DNA of 39,019 nucleotides, from assembly GCA_035647835.1 (NCBI GenBank), contig DASRMS010000186.1:1-39019 (forward strand), read 5' to 3'. The DNA comes from UBA9865 sp035647835 (GTDB taxonomy: Bacteria > Bacillota > Dethiobacteria > Dethiobacterales > Dethiobacteraceae). A program made the position numbers and the translations under genes. The notes beneath the pieces were generated by a model. The model saw only the letters and a program-made list of their open reading frames with translations, did no database searches and was not told the DNA's origin. Positions 1-7,775 of the stretch are shown here, in pieces (the first letter of the stretch is position 1; each line of letters opens with the position of its first letter).

Positions 1-200
1 TCATCTTATTGTTTGTTTTAAACAAAAAAATTATAGGTATAAATAATTGCAACGAAAGATTGTTACCCATAATGTCATCATGGAAGGAAAAAGACTGCTG
101 ACTGACCAAGCCTGGTAAGTATGGATTGACAAGGAGGTAAAGGGATAAAATCATTGTAAAACGTTCATATCCGCTTTTATGGAAGACTACACAAAATAGA

Positions 201-229
201 TTGACATTTTACGCAAAAATTATTACAAT
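201..229 (+). promoter_or_regulatory. sigma-A-type promoter of the cobalamin riboswitch
   Basis: A perfect TTGACA (201-206) is followed by a 17-bp spacer and TACAAT (224-229). Transcription would begin near 236, about 20 bp before the conserved riboswitch core, which is the expected arrangement. This comes from reading consensus elements only. Confidence 0.75.
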
Positions 230-254
230 AAATATTGTAAAACTAAATATTTCG

Positions 255-405
255 CTTTCAGGTGCCCTTATAAAAGGGAGAATAGGGAATTAGGTGAAAA
301 TCCTAAACGGGCCCGCCACTGTGAAGGGAAGCCGGTACTGTTAACCACTCCATAGCTGGGGGAAGGTAGTATCGTGTGATGATCCTGAGTCAGGAGACCT
401 GCCTG
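255..405 (+). ncRNA. cobalamin (B12) riboswitch
   Basis: The segment carries the ordered conserved blocks of the adenosylcobalamin-type riboswitch: the AGGTGCC start (259-265), an AAAAGGGA block (272-279), GGTGAAAATCC (293-303), the hallmark GCCACTG (315-321), GAAGCCGG (328-335), GGGGGAAGG (358-366) and the terminal GATGATCCTGAGTCAGGAGACC arm (about 378-399). Such RNAs normally sit in the 5' leader of B12 synthesis, B12 transport or B12-independent isozyme genes on the same strand. Here the next thing on the plus strand is the left end of an IS1182-family element at 465, and the gene beyond it (mmdA) runs the other way. The aptamer appears intact, but its target is missing. A five-codon start (ATG at 452) that runs into the IS may be the stump of the lost gene, though it has no good ribosome binding site. 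Confidence 0.9.
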
Positions 406-430
406 AATATTATTAAGCTGTTTTCGCTGA

Positions 431-2143
431 TCAAGACGGCTTATTGTTAAAATGTTGGATCTGGAAAGAGGCTGGGACAAAACTCAGTCTAAATGAAAGA
501 ACGGTTCTGTTTATCAAAAGAATGATATTCAGAACCGTTTTTTTATTGAATAAAAAAAAGATATAAGCATTTGCCCCTTGTACAGCGGTGTACTTTCTCA
601 AGTTTACCGCCATTAAGGCAAATCCTAATTCATTTTCAACCTTATGTTTTCCCCGTACTGAGAAACGAGAAAAACCTAAATTTGCCTTCAAAGTTCCAAA
701 AACCGGTTCTACGTCAACTTTTCGTTTGCCGTAAATCTCTCTCGGTTTTTCCTCTGAAAGCTTTTGTCTGATGTATTCTTTTTGTTGTTCCCACTTCTCA
801 TTGATATAGACTTTTCGGTTTCTATCCTCAGCTGCTTTTGTACACTGATCTCGTAAGGGGCAGCCCGTACAATTTTCACATTCATACACTTTAAAGGTCC
901 GCATAAATCCATACCGATCTTTGCGGTTTGAATAATTCTTGAAGGTTAAGCTGCGTTTATTAGGACATATAAAAATATCTTCCTTTTTGTTATAATCCCA
1001 GTTATTAACATTGAATAAGTTCTTTTTATACGCTCTTTTCTTCTCTTTCACATACATATTATATGTAATTAGAGGAGTTCGCTTCCTATGATTCAATACA
1101 TGGTCATAATTTTGTTCACTCCCATAACCAGCGTCTGCTACGATATACTCCGGCAAAGTAAAAAAATGCTCCTCAATCCGGTCTAAAAATGGGATGAATG
1201 TCCGTGTATCTGTAGGATTAGCATAAATGCCATATGCTAGCGCGTACTGGCCTTCAGTAGCAAGCTGGACATTGTATCCTGCTTTCAACTGTCCGTTTTT
1301 CATGTGGTCATCTTTCATTCGCATAAAAGTGGCATCATGGTCTGTTTTTGAATAACTATTTCGATTACCAAAAATCTCTTCGTCCTGTGCATACTTTTGT
1401 TTACGTTTTACAAAATCAATAAATTGCTTTCGGTATTGCTTTGGCGCTTTGCGAGCAGAACGTAAAATTTTACGTTCTAACGCATCTTCACTTTTCTCAA
1501 TCTTTTGTGTGTACTTTTCTACGGTTTTGTCAAGCTTGTCTACAATATTAGTAAGCTCATCGATGGATAATTCTTCATCACTTTCTCGCTCAATCGCAGG
1601 AATGATCTGCTCACTTAAAAGCTCTTGATATTTTTCATTTGATTTTTTAATAAGAGCCTCACTATATTTTTCTACGGATCGTTTCCATGTGAAAGTATAT
1701 TTATTGGCATTTGCTTCGATCTTTGTACCATCAATAAAAATAGCTTCTTCATCAATTATTTTGTCTTGGACTAGCTGACAACGAAACTGAACAAAACATT
1801 GATGGAGCAAGTGCTTGACATCAGGACTGACTCTAAAACGATTGATAGTTCGGTAACTAGGCTCGTAACCTTGCGCTAACCACATCATACGTACACTATC
1901 CTGAATAAGTGCTTCAATCTTTCTTCCTGAAAAAACAGATTGAGTATAGGCACACAAGATTAGCTTTAACATCATCCGTGGGTGGTAGGCTGGACAACCT
2001 GTTTTACGTTCAAAGTTTATAAAGGCTTCTTCGGGAATGCTTTCAACTAGATCATTTACCGCGAATGCTACATCGTTTTCTTTTAGCTTAATTTTTAAAT
2101 CTAAAGGCAAAACTACTTGATTCATGTTATAATATTTATACAT
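431..2143 (-). CDS. IS1182-family DDE transposase
   Basis: This 570-residue protein catalyses cut-and-paste or copy movement of its element. The N-terminal domain (about residues 8-130) has the family's FINFERKTGCPAYHPRMMLK-like region. The DDE catalytic fold follows: first Asp in FIDGTKIEAN (about D138), second Asp in VADAGYGSE (about 340), and Glu in VDVEPVFG near the C terminus. A charged helical insertion lies between the first two acidic residues, and a Cys-rich CENCTGCPLRDQC segment precedes the Glu. ATG at 2143 has GGAGG (2151-2155) seven bases upstream. The frame has no stop inside the element. It runs through the left repeat and ends at a TGA at 431 in flanking DNA, adding about 11 foreign residues. 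One extra base in the A8 tract at 552-559 would give a TAA just before the hairpin, so the tail may reflect a homopolymer slip. The transposase is probably still functional. Confidence 0.92.
   Translation of the reverse strand: MYKYYNMNQVVLPLDLKIKLKENDVAFAVNDLVESIPEEAFINFERKTGCPAYHPRMMLKLILCAYTQSVFSGRKIEALIQDSVRMMWLAQGYEPSYRTINRFRVSPDVKHLLHQCFVQFRCQLVQDKIIDEEAIFIDGTKIEANANKYTFTWKRSVEKYSEALIKKSNEKYQELLSEQIIPAIERESDEELSIDELTNIVDKLDKTVEKYTQKIEKSEDALERKILRSARKAPKQYRKQFIDFVKRKQKYAQDEEIFGNRNSYSKTDHDATFMRMKDDHMKNGQLKAGYNVQLATEGQYALAYGIYANPTDTRTFIPFLDRIEEHFFTLPEYIVADAGYGSEQNYDHVLNHRKRTPLITYNMYVKEKKRAYKKNLFNVNNWDYNKKEDIFICPNKRSLTFKNYSNRKDRYGFMRTFKVYECENCTGCPLRDQCTKAAEDRNRKVYINEKWEQQKEYIRQKLSEEKPREIYGKRKVDVEPVFGTLKANLGFSRFSVRGKHKVENELGFALMAVNLRKYTAVQGANAYIFFLFNKKTVLNIILLINRTVLSFRLSFVPASFQIQHFNNKPS
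465..487 (+). repeat. IS1182 left terminal inverted repeat
   Basis: This 23-bp repeat is perfectly inverted relative to 2284-2306. It includes the GAGGCTGGGACAAAAC core seen at ends of IS1182-type elements. The transposase frame reads straight through it. Confidence 0.9.
500..545 (+). terminator. intrinsic terminator inside IS left end
   Basis: A ten-base stem, AACGGTTCTG (500-509) with CAGAACCGTT (530-539), is followed by a T run on the plus strand. It would stop plus-strand transcription entering from the riboswitch side, giving an RNA of about 300 nt. It lies inside the 3' coding end of the transposase. Confidence 0.75.
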
Positions 2144-2230
2144 AGGGATACCTCCGATTGGTTTTTGTGTAGTTACTTTAACTTTATCAGATGGTGTCCC
2201 TTTTGTGTATAAAAATATTGAAAAGTAAAA

Positions 2231-2272
2231 GAAAAGTGGGAATGCGTTCCAAGCTATGCATTCCCACTTTTC
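2231..2272 (-). terminator. hairpin/terminator upstream of the transposase
   Basis: A perfect 15-bp stem (2231-2245 with 2258-2272, 12-base loop) is followed on the minus strand by a T-rich tract. It lies between the mmdA stop codon and the transposase start on the strand both genes share. It should end mmdA transcripts and shield the transposase from read-through, a common insulating device of insertion sequences. Confidence 0.7.
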
Positions 2273-2283
2273 TTGTTTATTCG

Positions 2284-2306
2284 CTGAGTTTTGTCCCAGC
2301 CTCTTT
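2284..2306 (-). repeat. IS1182 right terminal inverted repeat
   Basis: This is the perfect inverted partner of 465-487. Only four bases (2307-2310) separate it from the stop codon of the neighbouring carboxyltransferase gene. Confidence 0.9.
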
Positions 2307-2310
2307 AATT

Positions 2311-3852
2311 TTACAAAGGTATATTACCGTGTTTTTTCCGAGGTCTGTCTTCCTGCTTAGTGGCCAGCATCGTTAAACCGTTAAGTAAGTAGCTGCGTGT
2401 GGCGCGGGGGTCAATAACATCATCTACCCAACCGCGGGCGGCTGTAATATAAGGGTTAGAGTATTTTCCCCTGTACTCTTTGATACGGGAAGCACGCTCG
2501 GCGGCAGGATCATCAGCTGCTGCGATTTCTTTACGGTAAACAACATTAGCTGCTCCTTCCGGGCCCATCACAGCAATTTCTGCCGCCGGCCAGGCCAGGG
2601 CTAAGTCACCGCGTACAGAACGGGAACTCATGGCAATATAGGAGCCGCCATAAGCTTTGCGTAAGATAACTGAAATTTTGGGCACCGTCGCTTCAGAGTA
2701 AGCATAGAGCACTTTGGCACCATGACGAATAACGCCATTGTGTTCCTGCTGTACACCAGGCAGGTAACCTGGGACATCCACAAAAGTAATCAGTGGAAGA
2801 TTAAAGCAGTCACAAAAACGGACAAAGCGGGCGATTTTATCGGAGGAGTCAATGTCTAAGACCCCGGCCATCACTTTGGCTTGATTAGCAATAATACCTA
2901 CGCTGCGTCCACCAAGGCGGGCGAAACCGACGACAGCGTTCTTGGCAAATGATTGATGCACCTCGAAAAACTCACTGCCGTCGACAACGTGCGTGATAAT
3001 CTCCCTTACATCATAGGGTTTATTCGCGTTATCCGGAATAATCGTCAACATTTCTTCTGCTGCCTGCAATGGTTCGCTGCTTGCTACTCGTGGTGGATCT
3101 TCCAAATTATTCGCCGGCAGATATGATAAAAGCTGACGCAGCTTAATAAAGCAGTCTGCTTCATTACTGGCTGCAAAGTGGGCCACACCACTTGTTTCAT
3201 TATGGCGCTTGGCACCACCTAGTGCTTCTGATGTGACATCCTCACCGGTCACTGCTTTAATAACTTGTGGGCCAGTAATAAACATCTGGCTAGTCTGCTC
3301 GACCATAAAAATAAAGTCAGTAATTGCCGGTGAATAAACAGCACCGCCGGCACAAGGACCCATAATTACAGAAATCTGCGGAATGACGCCGCTGGCCAGG
3401 GTATTACGATAAAATATTTCACCAAAACCGTTTAGTGCTTGGACACCTTCCTGGATCCGTGCCCCGCCGGAATCATTTAACCCGATACAGGGTACACCAG
3501 TTTTCATGGCCAAATCCATCACCTTACAGATTTTGGCTGCGTGCATTTCACCTAGCGAACCGCCAGCCACGGTAAAGTCTTGTGCATATATGTAGACCGG
3601 ACGACCGTTAATCGTACCAAAGCCTGTAACTACACCCTCACCAGGATTGCTGTGCCCTACTTTGCCGGCATCTTCCAAGCCTGACTGGACAAAAACATCT
3701 AATTCGGTAAAACTGCCGGCATCTAATAACGCCTGCAAGCGTTCACGCGCGGTTTGCTTACCTTTTTCATGCTGGGCAGCAATCCGTTTTTCACCGCCGC
3801 CGAGAGCAATTAATGCTTTTTGTTCTTGTAATAACTTGATGCTATCTTGCAC
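2311..3852 (-). CDS. mmdA: methylmalonyl-CoA decarboxylase alpha / acyl-CoA carboxylase carboxyltransferase subunit
   Basis: This is a carboxyltransferase of the crotonase superfamily that moves the carboxyl group between a biotin carrier and an acyl-CoA (methylmalonyl-CoA or propionyl-CoA). Family features run in order: the ALGGGEKRI N-terminal motif, KGKQTARERLQALLD, the first oxyanion motif DSGGARIQEG (about residues 125-135), GPCAGGAVYSPAITDF, the C-half FVDVPGYLPGVQQEHNGVIRHGAKVLYAYSEA, and YGGSYIAMSS. At about 513 residues it has normal full length. The start could be GTG at 3858, but GGAGG then abuts it. The second GTG (3852) has a proper six-base spacing and is preferred. Sodium-pump decarboxylases need beta, gamma and biotin-carrier subunits. 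None is present, because an IS1182 copy begins four bases after the stop. Whether it decarboxylates or carboxylates cannot be told from this gene alone. Confidence 0.9.
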   Translation of the reverse strand: MQDSIKLLQEQKALIALGGGEKRIAAQHEKGKQTARERLQALLDAGSFTELDVFVQSGLEDAGKVGHSNPGEGVVTGFGTINGRPVYIYAQDFTVAGGSLGEMHAAKICKVMDLAMKTGVPCIGLNDSGGARIQEGVQALNGFGEIFYRNTLASGVIPQISVIMGPCAGGAVYSPAITDFIFMVEQTSQMFITGPQVIKAVTGEDVTSEALGGAKRHNETSGVAHFAASNEADCFIKLRQLLSYLPANNLEDPPRVASSEPLQAAEEMLTIIPDNANKPYDVREIITHVVDGSEFFEVHQSFAKNAVVGFARLGGRSVGIIANQAKVMAGVLDIDSSDKIARFVRFCDCFNLPLITFVDVPGYLPGVQQEHNGVIRHGAKVLYAYSEATVPKISVILRKAYGGSYIAMSSRSVRGDLALAWPAAEIAVMGPEGAANVVYRKEIAAADDPAAERASRIKEYRGKYSNPYITAARGWVDDVIDPRATRSYLLNGLTMLATKQEDRPRKKHGNIPL

Positions 3853-3891
3853 CTTCACTCCTCCTCACCATCTTAAAAAGATTCTTTAGTG

Positions 3892-3920
3892 ATTATACAC
3901 TTGCGTTAGCTAAATTACAA
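3892..3920 (-). promoter_or_regulatory. sigma-A-type promoter of mmdA
   Basis: Read on the minus strand, TTGTAA (3915-3920), a 17-bp spacer and a perfect TATAAT (3892-3897) lie about 40 bp ahead of the GTG start. No -24/-12 sigma54 promoter is seen in this intergenic stretch, although the gene upstream resembles a sigma54 activator. Confidence 0.7.
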
Positions 3921-3959
3921 TTTCTGTCGTTAAAAATTGACATTAGCAATCAATAAGCT

Positions 3960-5645
3960 TTACCTGTTAGACTGATACTTTTTTAATTTATTGTAAAGTG
4001 TTGCCAGTGAAATATTAAGGGCTTTAGCAGCTTTTTTCTTGCCCTCCAGTGAATTACCAAAGCGTGACAGCGCGGCTTTTAACATGATTTGCTCCATCTC
4101 AGCCAGAGGAATAATCTCTGTAACCTGGGGCGGTCGCTCTTCATAAAACTGACTAATGTATGGTGATAAATGCTGACACTTTAATCTCTTATTTTCAACC
4201 AAAAACATTGCCCGCTCAATTATATTTTCTAACTGCAAAACATTGCCCGGCCAATCATAATCAACTAAGAGCTGCAATGCTTCAGGCTCTATTACCGTCA
4301 CATGCTTGTCAAACTTGCGGTTATAGACATTGATAAAGTGTTTTGCTAAAACAGGGATATCCTCACGCCGTTGGCGCAATGGCGGCAGTTTAATTGTAAA
4401 CACCTTCAGCAAAGCATATAATTCTGCAGAGAAAAAACCTTTCGCCGCCAGCTCTTTTAAGTCTCTTTTAGTGGAGGCAATAATACGGACATCGGCGTGC
4501 TGCACCTCTTCACTACCCAAACGCTGAAACTCACCTTCCAGCAGCAGCCTCACCAGTTTCTGCTGTAAATCTAGGCTTAAACCGGCAATGTCCTCAAGAT
4601 AAATGGTGCCGCCTTTGACCATTTCCACTTTACCAAGCACCGTTTTTCCTGCACCAGCAAAAGCACCTCTTTCATGACCAAACAGTTCACTTTCCAAGAG
4701 CTCTTTGGCGATCGCCGTCGTACTCACTTTGAGATAGGAGTTGTGGTGCCGCAGGCTGGCACGATGAATAGCCTGCGCAAATACTTCCTTGCCTGTACCT
4801 CCTTCACCAACCAGTAAAATCGGCAAATTACTCCTCACCGCTCTTTTGGCACTGTCCACAGTAGAGCTAAATAATTTACTTTTACCTTTTAAATCCTCGA
4901 AAGTAAACTTAGCGTTAGTTATTTGATGAATGCGATCGTACAGATTCTCAATAATCGTGGTACTTTTACGTAAATCTTTCATCAGCTTCAGCAGATTAGT
5001 GATAGGCTGGCAGACAGCAACAGCCCCATCTAGCTCACCGTCTACCATAATAGGCGCAGTATTGGCCAAGACATCCACATTTTCAATTTTAGTACGGAAA
5101 TTGGTCAGAGCTCTATTCAGCATTAATGTTTGGGCTAAGGCGCCATGCGGGTTAACTTCAAAGATATTACTCCCCACTTTTTGCTTACTGTTAACACCTG
5201 TCATCTGTGCAAAAGAAGGATTAAAATATTTTAAGACACCATTACTATCAGCAATGGCCACGCCTTCCTGCATCGAATTCAAAATAACCCAAAGCTCACT
5301 TTTTAATTTCTTTTCATCAATTTTTGATTTAATGATGGCCATGAGTAAGGAATCGGCCGGGGCAGCTAAAACTTGTGTCTTAGCTGCTTTTAACTGTTTT
5401 ATTTGCTGCAAGATGTCTACGTCACCAGTTAAGTCAATAATCACATCCAAATCAGGTTTAGTCACCAACGCTGCTAACTCTGCAGTCACATCAAGCTGGT
5501 CTCGTTGTGCCATAATCATGCCGAGCGCATTTAAGTTTTGCCCCATTACCCCCATGATTTGTACATGCTCAATTTCACGTAAAACCCGATATAACGAGGT
5601 ATCTGCATTATCAGCTCCAATGAGCACAACTTTAATGATTGGCAA
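3960..5645 (-). CDS. PAS-AAA+-Fis regulator with degenerate sigma54-activator motor
   Basis: This 561-residue regulator is built like a bacterial enhancer-binding protein. Residues 1-115 form a Rossmann-like N-terminal domain (KVVLIGADNADTSLYRVL, then VIIDLTGDVDI). A PAS domain follows at about 120-225, a linker, an AAA+ domain at about 255-480 with Walker A GEGGTGKE, and a Fis-type helix-turn-helix at about 530-556 (KKAAKALNISLATLYNKLKKY). Several motor residues differ from the family: GAFTGA reads GAFAGA, Walker B LDE reads LED, and the arginine-finger segment FRxDLYxRL reads FSAELYALL. The TTG start has GGAG nine bases upstream. It sits upstream of mmdA on the same strand, with a separate sigma-A promoter between them. 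It may act as a ligand-responsive repressor or a sigma70-class regulator rather than a sigma54 activator. Confidence 0.85.
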   Translation of the reverse strand: MPIIKVVLIGADNADTSLYRVLREIEHVQIMGVMGQNLNALGMIMAQRDQLDVTAELAALVTKPDLDVIIDLTGDVDILQQIKQLKAAKTQVLAAPADSLLMAIIKSKIDEKKLKSELWVILNSMQEGVAIADSNGVLKYFNPSFAQMTGVNSKQKVGSNIFEVNPHGALAQTLMLNRALTNFRTKIENVDVLANTAPIMVDGELDGAVAVCQPITNLLKLMKDLRKSTTIIENLYDRIHQITNAKFTFEDLKGKSKLFSSTVDSAKRAVRSNLPILLVGEGGTGKEVFAQAIHRASLRHHNSYLKVSTTAIAKELLESELFGHERGAFAGAGKTVLGKVEMVKGGTIYLEDIAGLSLDLQQKLVRLLLEGEFQRLGSEEVQHADVRIIASTKRDLKELAAKGFFSAELYALLKVFTIKLPPLRQRREDIPVLAKHFINVYNRKFDKHVTVIEPEALQLLVDYDWPGNVLQLENIIERAMFLVENKRLKCQHLSPYISQFYEERPPQVTEIIPLAEMEQIMLKAALSRFGNSLEGKKKAAKALNISLATLYNKLKKYQSNR

Positions 5646-5776
5646 CTATCTCAGCTCCAGTTGAGGTATTTTTTATGCGAACCCGATTTACATCAGAAGT
5701 AGTTGACTTTTCATCCTGCCAACAAGCATCTGCCATTAAGTGAAGTTTTCCCTAGGTGCGGTGAGCACTAAATCTA

Positions 5777-5785
5777 TGTTATAAT
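5777..5785 (+). promoter_or_regulatory. extended -10 promoter of the P-loop/Asp23 gene
   Basis: TGT followed by TATAAT (5780-5785) forms an extended -10 element 30 bp ahead of the ATG at 5815. No convincing -35 hexamer is visible, which extended -10 promoters can tolerate. Confidence 0.5.
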
Positions 5786-5814
5786 GACCAATAACGATGT
5801 TAGGGGAGGAAATT

Positions 5815-6654
5815 ATGCAAGTATATGCATTAATTGGGGCTAGTGGTACTGGAAAATCACATAGAGCTTCCTTTTTGGCTTTTAAATATGAAATTCCCCT
5901 GATTATTGATGATGGGCTGCTCATTGCCGGCACCTCTGTGCTGGCTGGCAAATCAGCCAAACGTGAAACAACTCGTTACGGAGCTGTAAAACGCGCTATT
6001 TTTTATGACGATAAGCACGCACAGGAAGTACAAGAGAAAATAAAGGCTAGTGGTGCAGAGAGTATTTTAGTGCTGGGTACTTCAGATAAAATGGTACTAC
6101 AGATAACAAAACGCTTGGATTTGCCTGCACCGGATAAAATCATCCGCATTGAAGAGATTGCCTCCCAACGCGCCATCAGCAAGGCCTTGGAACTGCGGCA
6201 GAAAGAAAATCGCCATGTGATACCTATCCCCACCTTTGCCATCAAAAAGGAGTTCCCGGGCTATTTAATTGATCCCTTACGCTCTTTTTGGGGGAAAAAC
6301 CGTAACGATAGCAAAAAAGTAGTAATTGAACGTTCGATTGTTCGTCCTATTTACAACTCATTTGGTAGTAATTATATTTCTGAACAAGTGATAATGCAAA
6401 TGGTAACACATATTGCCGCCAAATTGAACGGTGTCTCCCGTGTCGGGAAAGTAGAAGTTCTTTCTAAACCAGAGGGCACAGTTAACCTCCAAGTGGAAGT
6501 TAATGTGTTTTACGGACACTTTATCCCTGAAGTTTTGCAGCACATTCAGTCTGTCCTGAAAGAGGAAATGGAATATTTAACAGGCTTGACAATTAATAAT
6601 ATCCAGGTCACCGCCCGTCGGATAGATTTAGGTACTAACTTCCAGCTTCAATAG
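5815..6654 (+). CDS. P-loop NTPase fused to an Asp23/Gls24-like domain
   Basis: This 279-residue protein has an unusual two-part build. The N terminus opens with a strand and a Walker A loop, GASGTGKS (residues 8-15). An LIIDDGLLIAG segment (about 36-45) and an ILVLGTSDKM segment further on are consistent with a nucleotide-binding fold. The C-terminal third (about 165-270) resembles the Asp23/Gls24 envelope-stress domain, with the pattern ISEQVIMQMVTHIAAKLNGVSRVGKVEV and a closing NIQVTARRI strand. Asp23 proteins of Firmicutes associate with the membrane. No signal peptide or membrane span is seen, so the protein is cytoplasmic. ATG 5815 is chosen because GGGGAGGA (5803-5810) precedes it; an upstream ATG at 5797 lies 5' of that site. 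Single gene, divergent from the regulator. Function unknown; nucleotide-dependent control of an Asp23-type interaction is a guess. Confidence 0.8.
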   Translation: MQVYALIGASGTGKSHRASFLAFKYEIPLIIDDGLLIAGTSVLAGKSAKRETTRYGAVKRAIFYDDKHAQEVQEKIKASGAESILVLGTSDKMVLQITKRLDLPAPDKIIRIEEIASQRAISKALELRQKENRHVIPIPTFAIKKEFPGYLIDPLRSFWGKNRNDSKKVVIERSIVRPIYNSFGSNYISEQVIMQMVTHIAAKLNGVSRVGKVEVLSKPEGTVNLQVEVNVFYGHFIPEVLQHIQSVLKEEMEYLTGLTINNIQVTARRIDLGTNFQLQ

Positions 6655-6675
6655 CCGCAATAATACCAGACAGTC

Positions 6676-6725
6676 GCAAACAAAAGGCTTGGCATCATCG
6701 ATTAGATGCCAAGCCTTTCGTTTGC
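6676..6725. terminator. bidirectional terminator between convergent genes
   Basis: A long hairpin has a 14-bp perfect core (6683-6696 with 6705-6718), extended by GCAAAC/GTTTGC arms. It lies between the P-loop/Asp23 gene and the convergent threonine aldolase gene and can serve both. Confidence 0.75.
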
Positions 6726-6730
6726 TTAAT

Positions 6731-7753
6731 TTAGCATAAAGCCTTAATTATTTCCACAGCTGCCTGCACCTCTGTCAGACTAACATCACGATGCGTTACA
6801 AAGCGTACGGCAGCAGAACCAGAAGTTCCAGCCAATACACCCTGCTGCTGCATTTTTTGCAGAAAATCATGCACTAACATCTGTTCTAATTCTACCATCA
6901 CCATATTTGTCTGCACTTTAGTCAGATCTACTTTTAGGCCTGGTACAACGGCCAATGCTTGCGCCAGATACTGAGCCTTCTCATGATCAGCCATTAGAAA
7001 AGAAGTATCCTCTAAAGCAAAGATACCTGCAGCTGCCAAAATGCCAGCCTGCCTCATGCCCCCACCCAGCATTTTACGGTTCCTTCTTGCCTGGTCAATG
7101 AACTGCCTGCTGCCGGCAAGGATAGAACCAACGGGAGCACCAAGCCCCTTAGAAAGACAAAACATCACCGAATCGGCATGAGCAGTTATGTCAGCAGGTT
7201 CACAGCCTAGAGCTAAAGCCGCATTAAAAATACGTGCGCCGTCTAAATGCACATTCAGTCCGTATTCCTTGGCAAGGCGATAAACTTCAGCCATTTGCTC
7301 TGGCTTCATCACTGTGCCGCCACCACGGTTTAAGGTATTTTCCAGACATACCAGACGAGTCCTCGGGAAAAAGTCCTGGGGATTGCGAATATGCTCGCTT
7401 AAGTTGGCAATTCCTGCCTCATTATGCAAATCGTCCAGCGGATGCAGCTGCACACCGGAAAGCGTCGCTGCCGCCGCCATTTCATAATGGAAAACATGCG
7501 CTAATGAATCACAAATTGCTTCGACCCCACGCTCACAGTGCGTCATAATTGCCAACTGATTACCCATTGAGCCCGATGGTACAAAGAGCGCTGCTTCTTT
7601 ACTCATCACTGCTGCGGCCATTTCTTCTAAACGATTAATTGTGGGATCTTCGCCGTAAACATCATCTCCCACAATTGCTTCTGCCATCGCCTGACGCATG
7701 GCCTGCGTCGGCTTGGTAACTGTGTCACTTCGCATGTCGATTATTTTCATCAT
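6731..7753 (-). CDS. ltaE: low-specificity L-threonine aldolase
   Basis: This PLP enzyme cleaves L-threonine or L-allo-threonine to glycine and acetaldehyde. At 340 residues it has normal family length. Visible signatures are the N-terminal DMRSDTVTKPTQAMRQAM, GDDVYGEDPTINRLEE, FVPSGSMGNQLA, the glycine/base-stacking segment HLDGARIFNAA, and the PLP-lysine segment CLSKGLGAPVGS (K at about 200). Two adjacent ATG codons (7753, 7750) follow a GGAGG at 7758-7762; the second has the better spacing. It begins 22 bp after fdhD ends, so the two are co-transcribed. Together with the formate and folate genes nearby it could feed glycine/one-carbon metabolism, though this is inferred from context. Confidence 0.93.
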   Translation of the reverse strand: MMKIIDMRSDTVTKPTQAMRQAMAEAIVGDDVYGEDPTINRLEEMAAAVMSKEAALFVPSGSMGNQLAIMTHCERGVEAICDSLAHVFHYEMAAAATLSGVQLHPLDDLHNEAGIANLSEHIRNPQDFFPRTRLVCLENTLNRGGGTVMKPEQMAEVYRLAKEYGLNVHLDGARIFNAALALGCEPADITAHADSVMFCLSKGLGAPVGSILAGSRQFIDQARRNRKMLGGGMRQAGILAAAGIFALEDTSFLMADHEKAQYLAQALAVVPGLKVDLTKVQTNMVMVELEQMLVHDFLQKMQQQGVLAGTSGSAAVRFVTHRDVSLTEVQAAVEIIKALC

Positions 7754-7775
7754 ACGTCCTCCCCCAATTTGCTCC

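Larger units (their letters stand above)
465..2306 (-). mobile_element. IS1182-family insertion sequence
   Basis: The element is bounded by 23-bp perfect terminal inverted repeats (465-487 and 2284-2306) beginning AAAGAGGCTGGGACAAAA, the end sequence typical of Firmicute IS1182 relatives. It encodes one transposase on the minus strand. No 4-bp target duplication is visible: the flanks are CTGG on the left and AATT on the right. Insertion followed by recombination or deletion at this locus is therefore likely. The right end is only four bases from the mmdA stop codon. A terminator-like hairpin lies just inside each end (500-545 and 2231-2272). Confidence 0.93.

Noticed and set aside
1..200. 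Additional gene or second promoter left of the riboswitch
   Set aside because: There is an AAGGAGG-like string at 131-137 and a TTGACA at 126, but no open frame follows and no well-spaced -10 is present.
4930..5664. 244-codon open frame on the plus strand opposite the PAS-AAA+ regulator
   Set aside because: It is antisense to well-conserved coding sequence, has no recognisable domain, and has no separate ribosome binding site support.
5718..5735. Near-match to a -24/-12 sigma54 promoter upstream of the regulator (minus strand TGGCA...TTGTT)
   Set aside because: The spacing is one base short and the -12 GC is replaced by GT.
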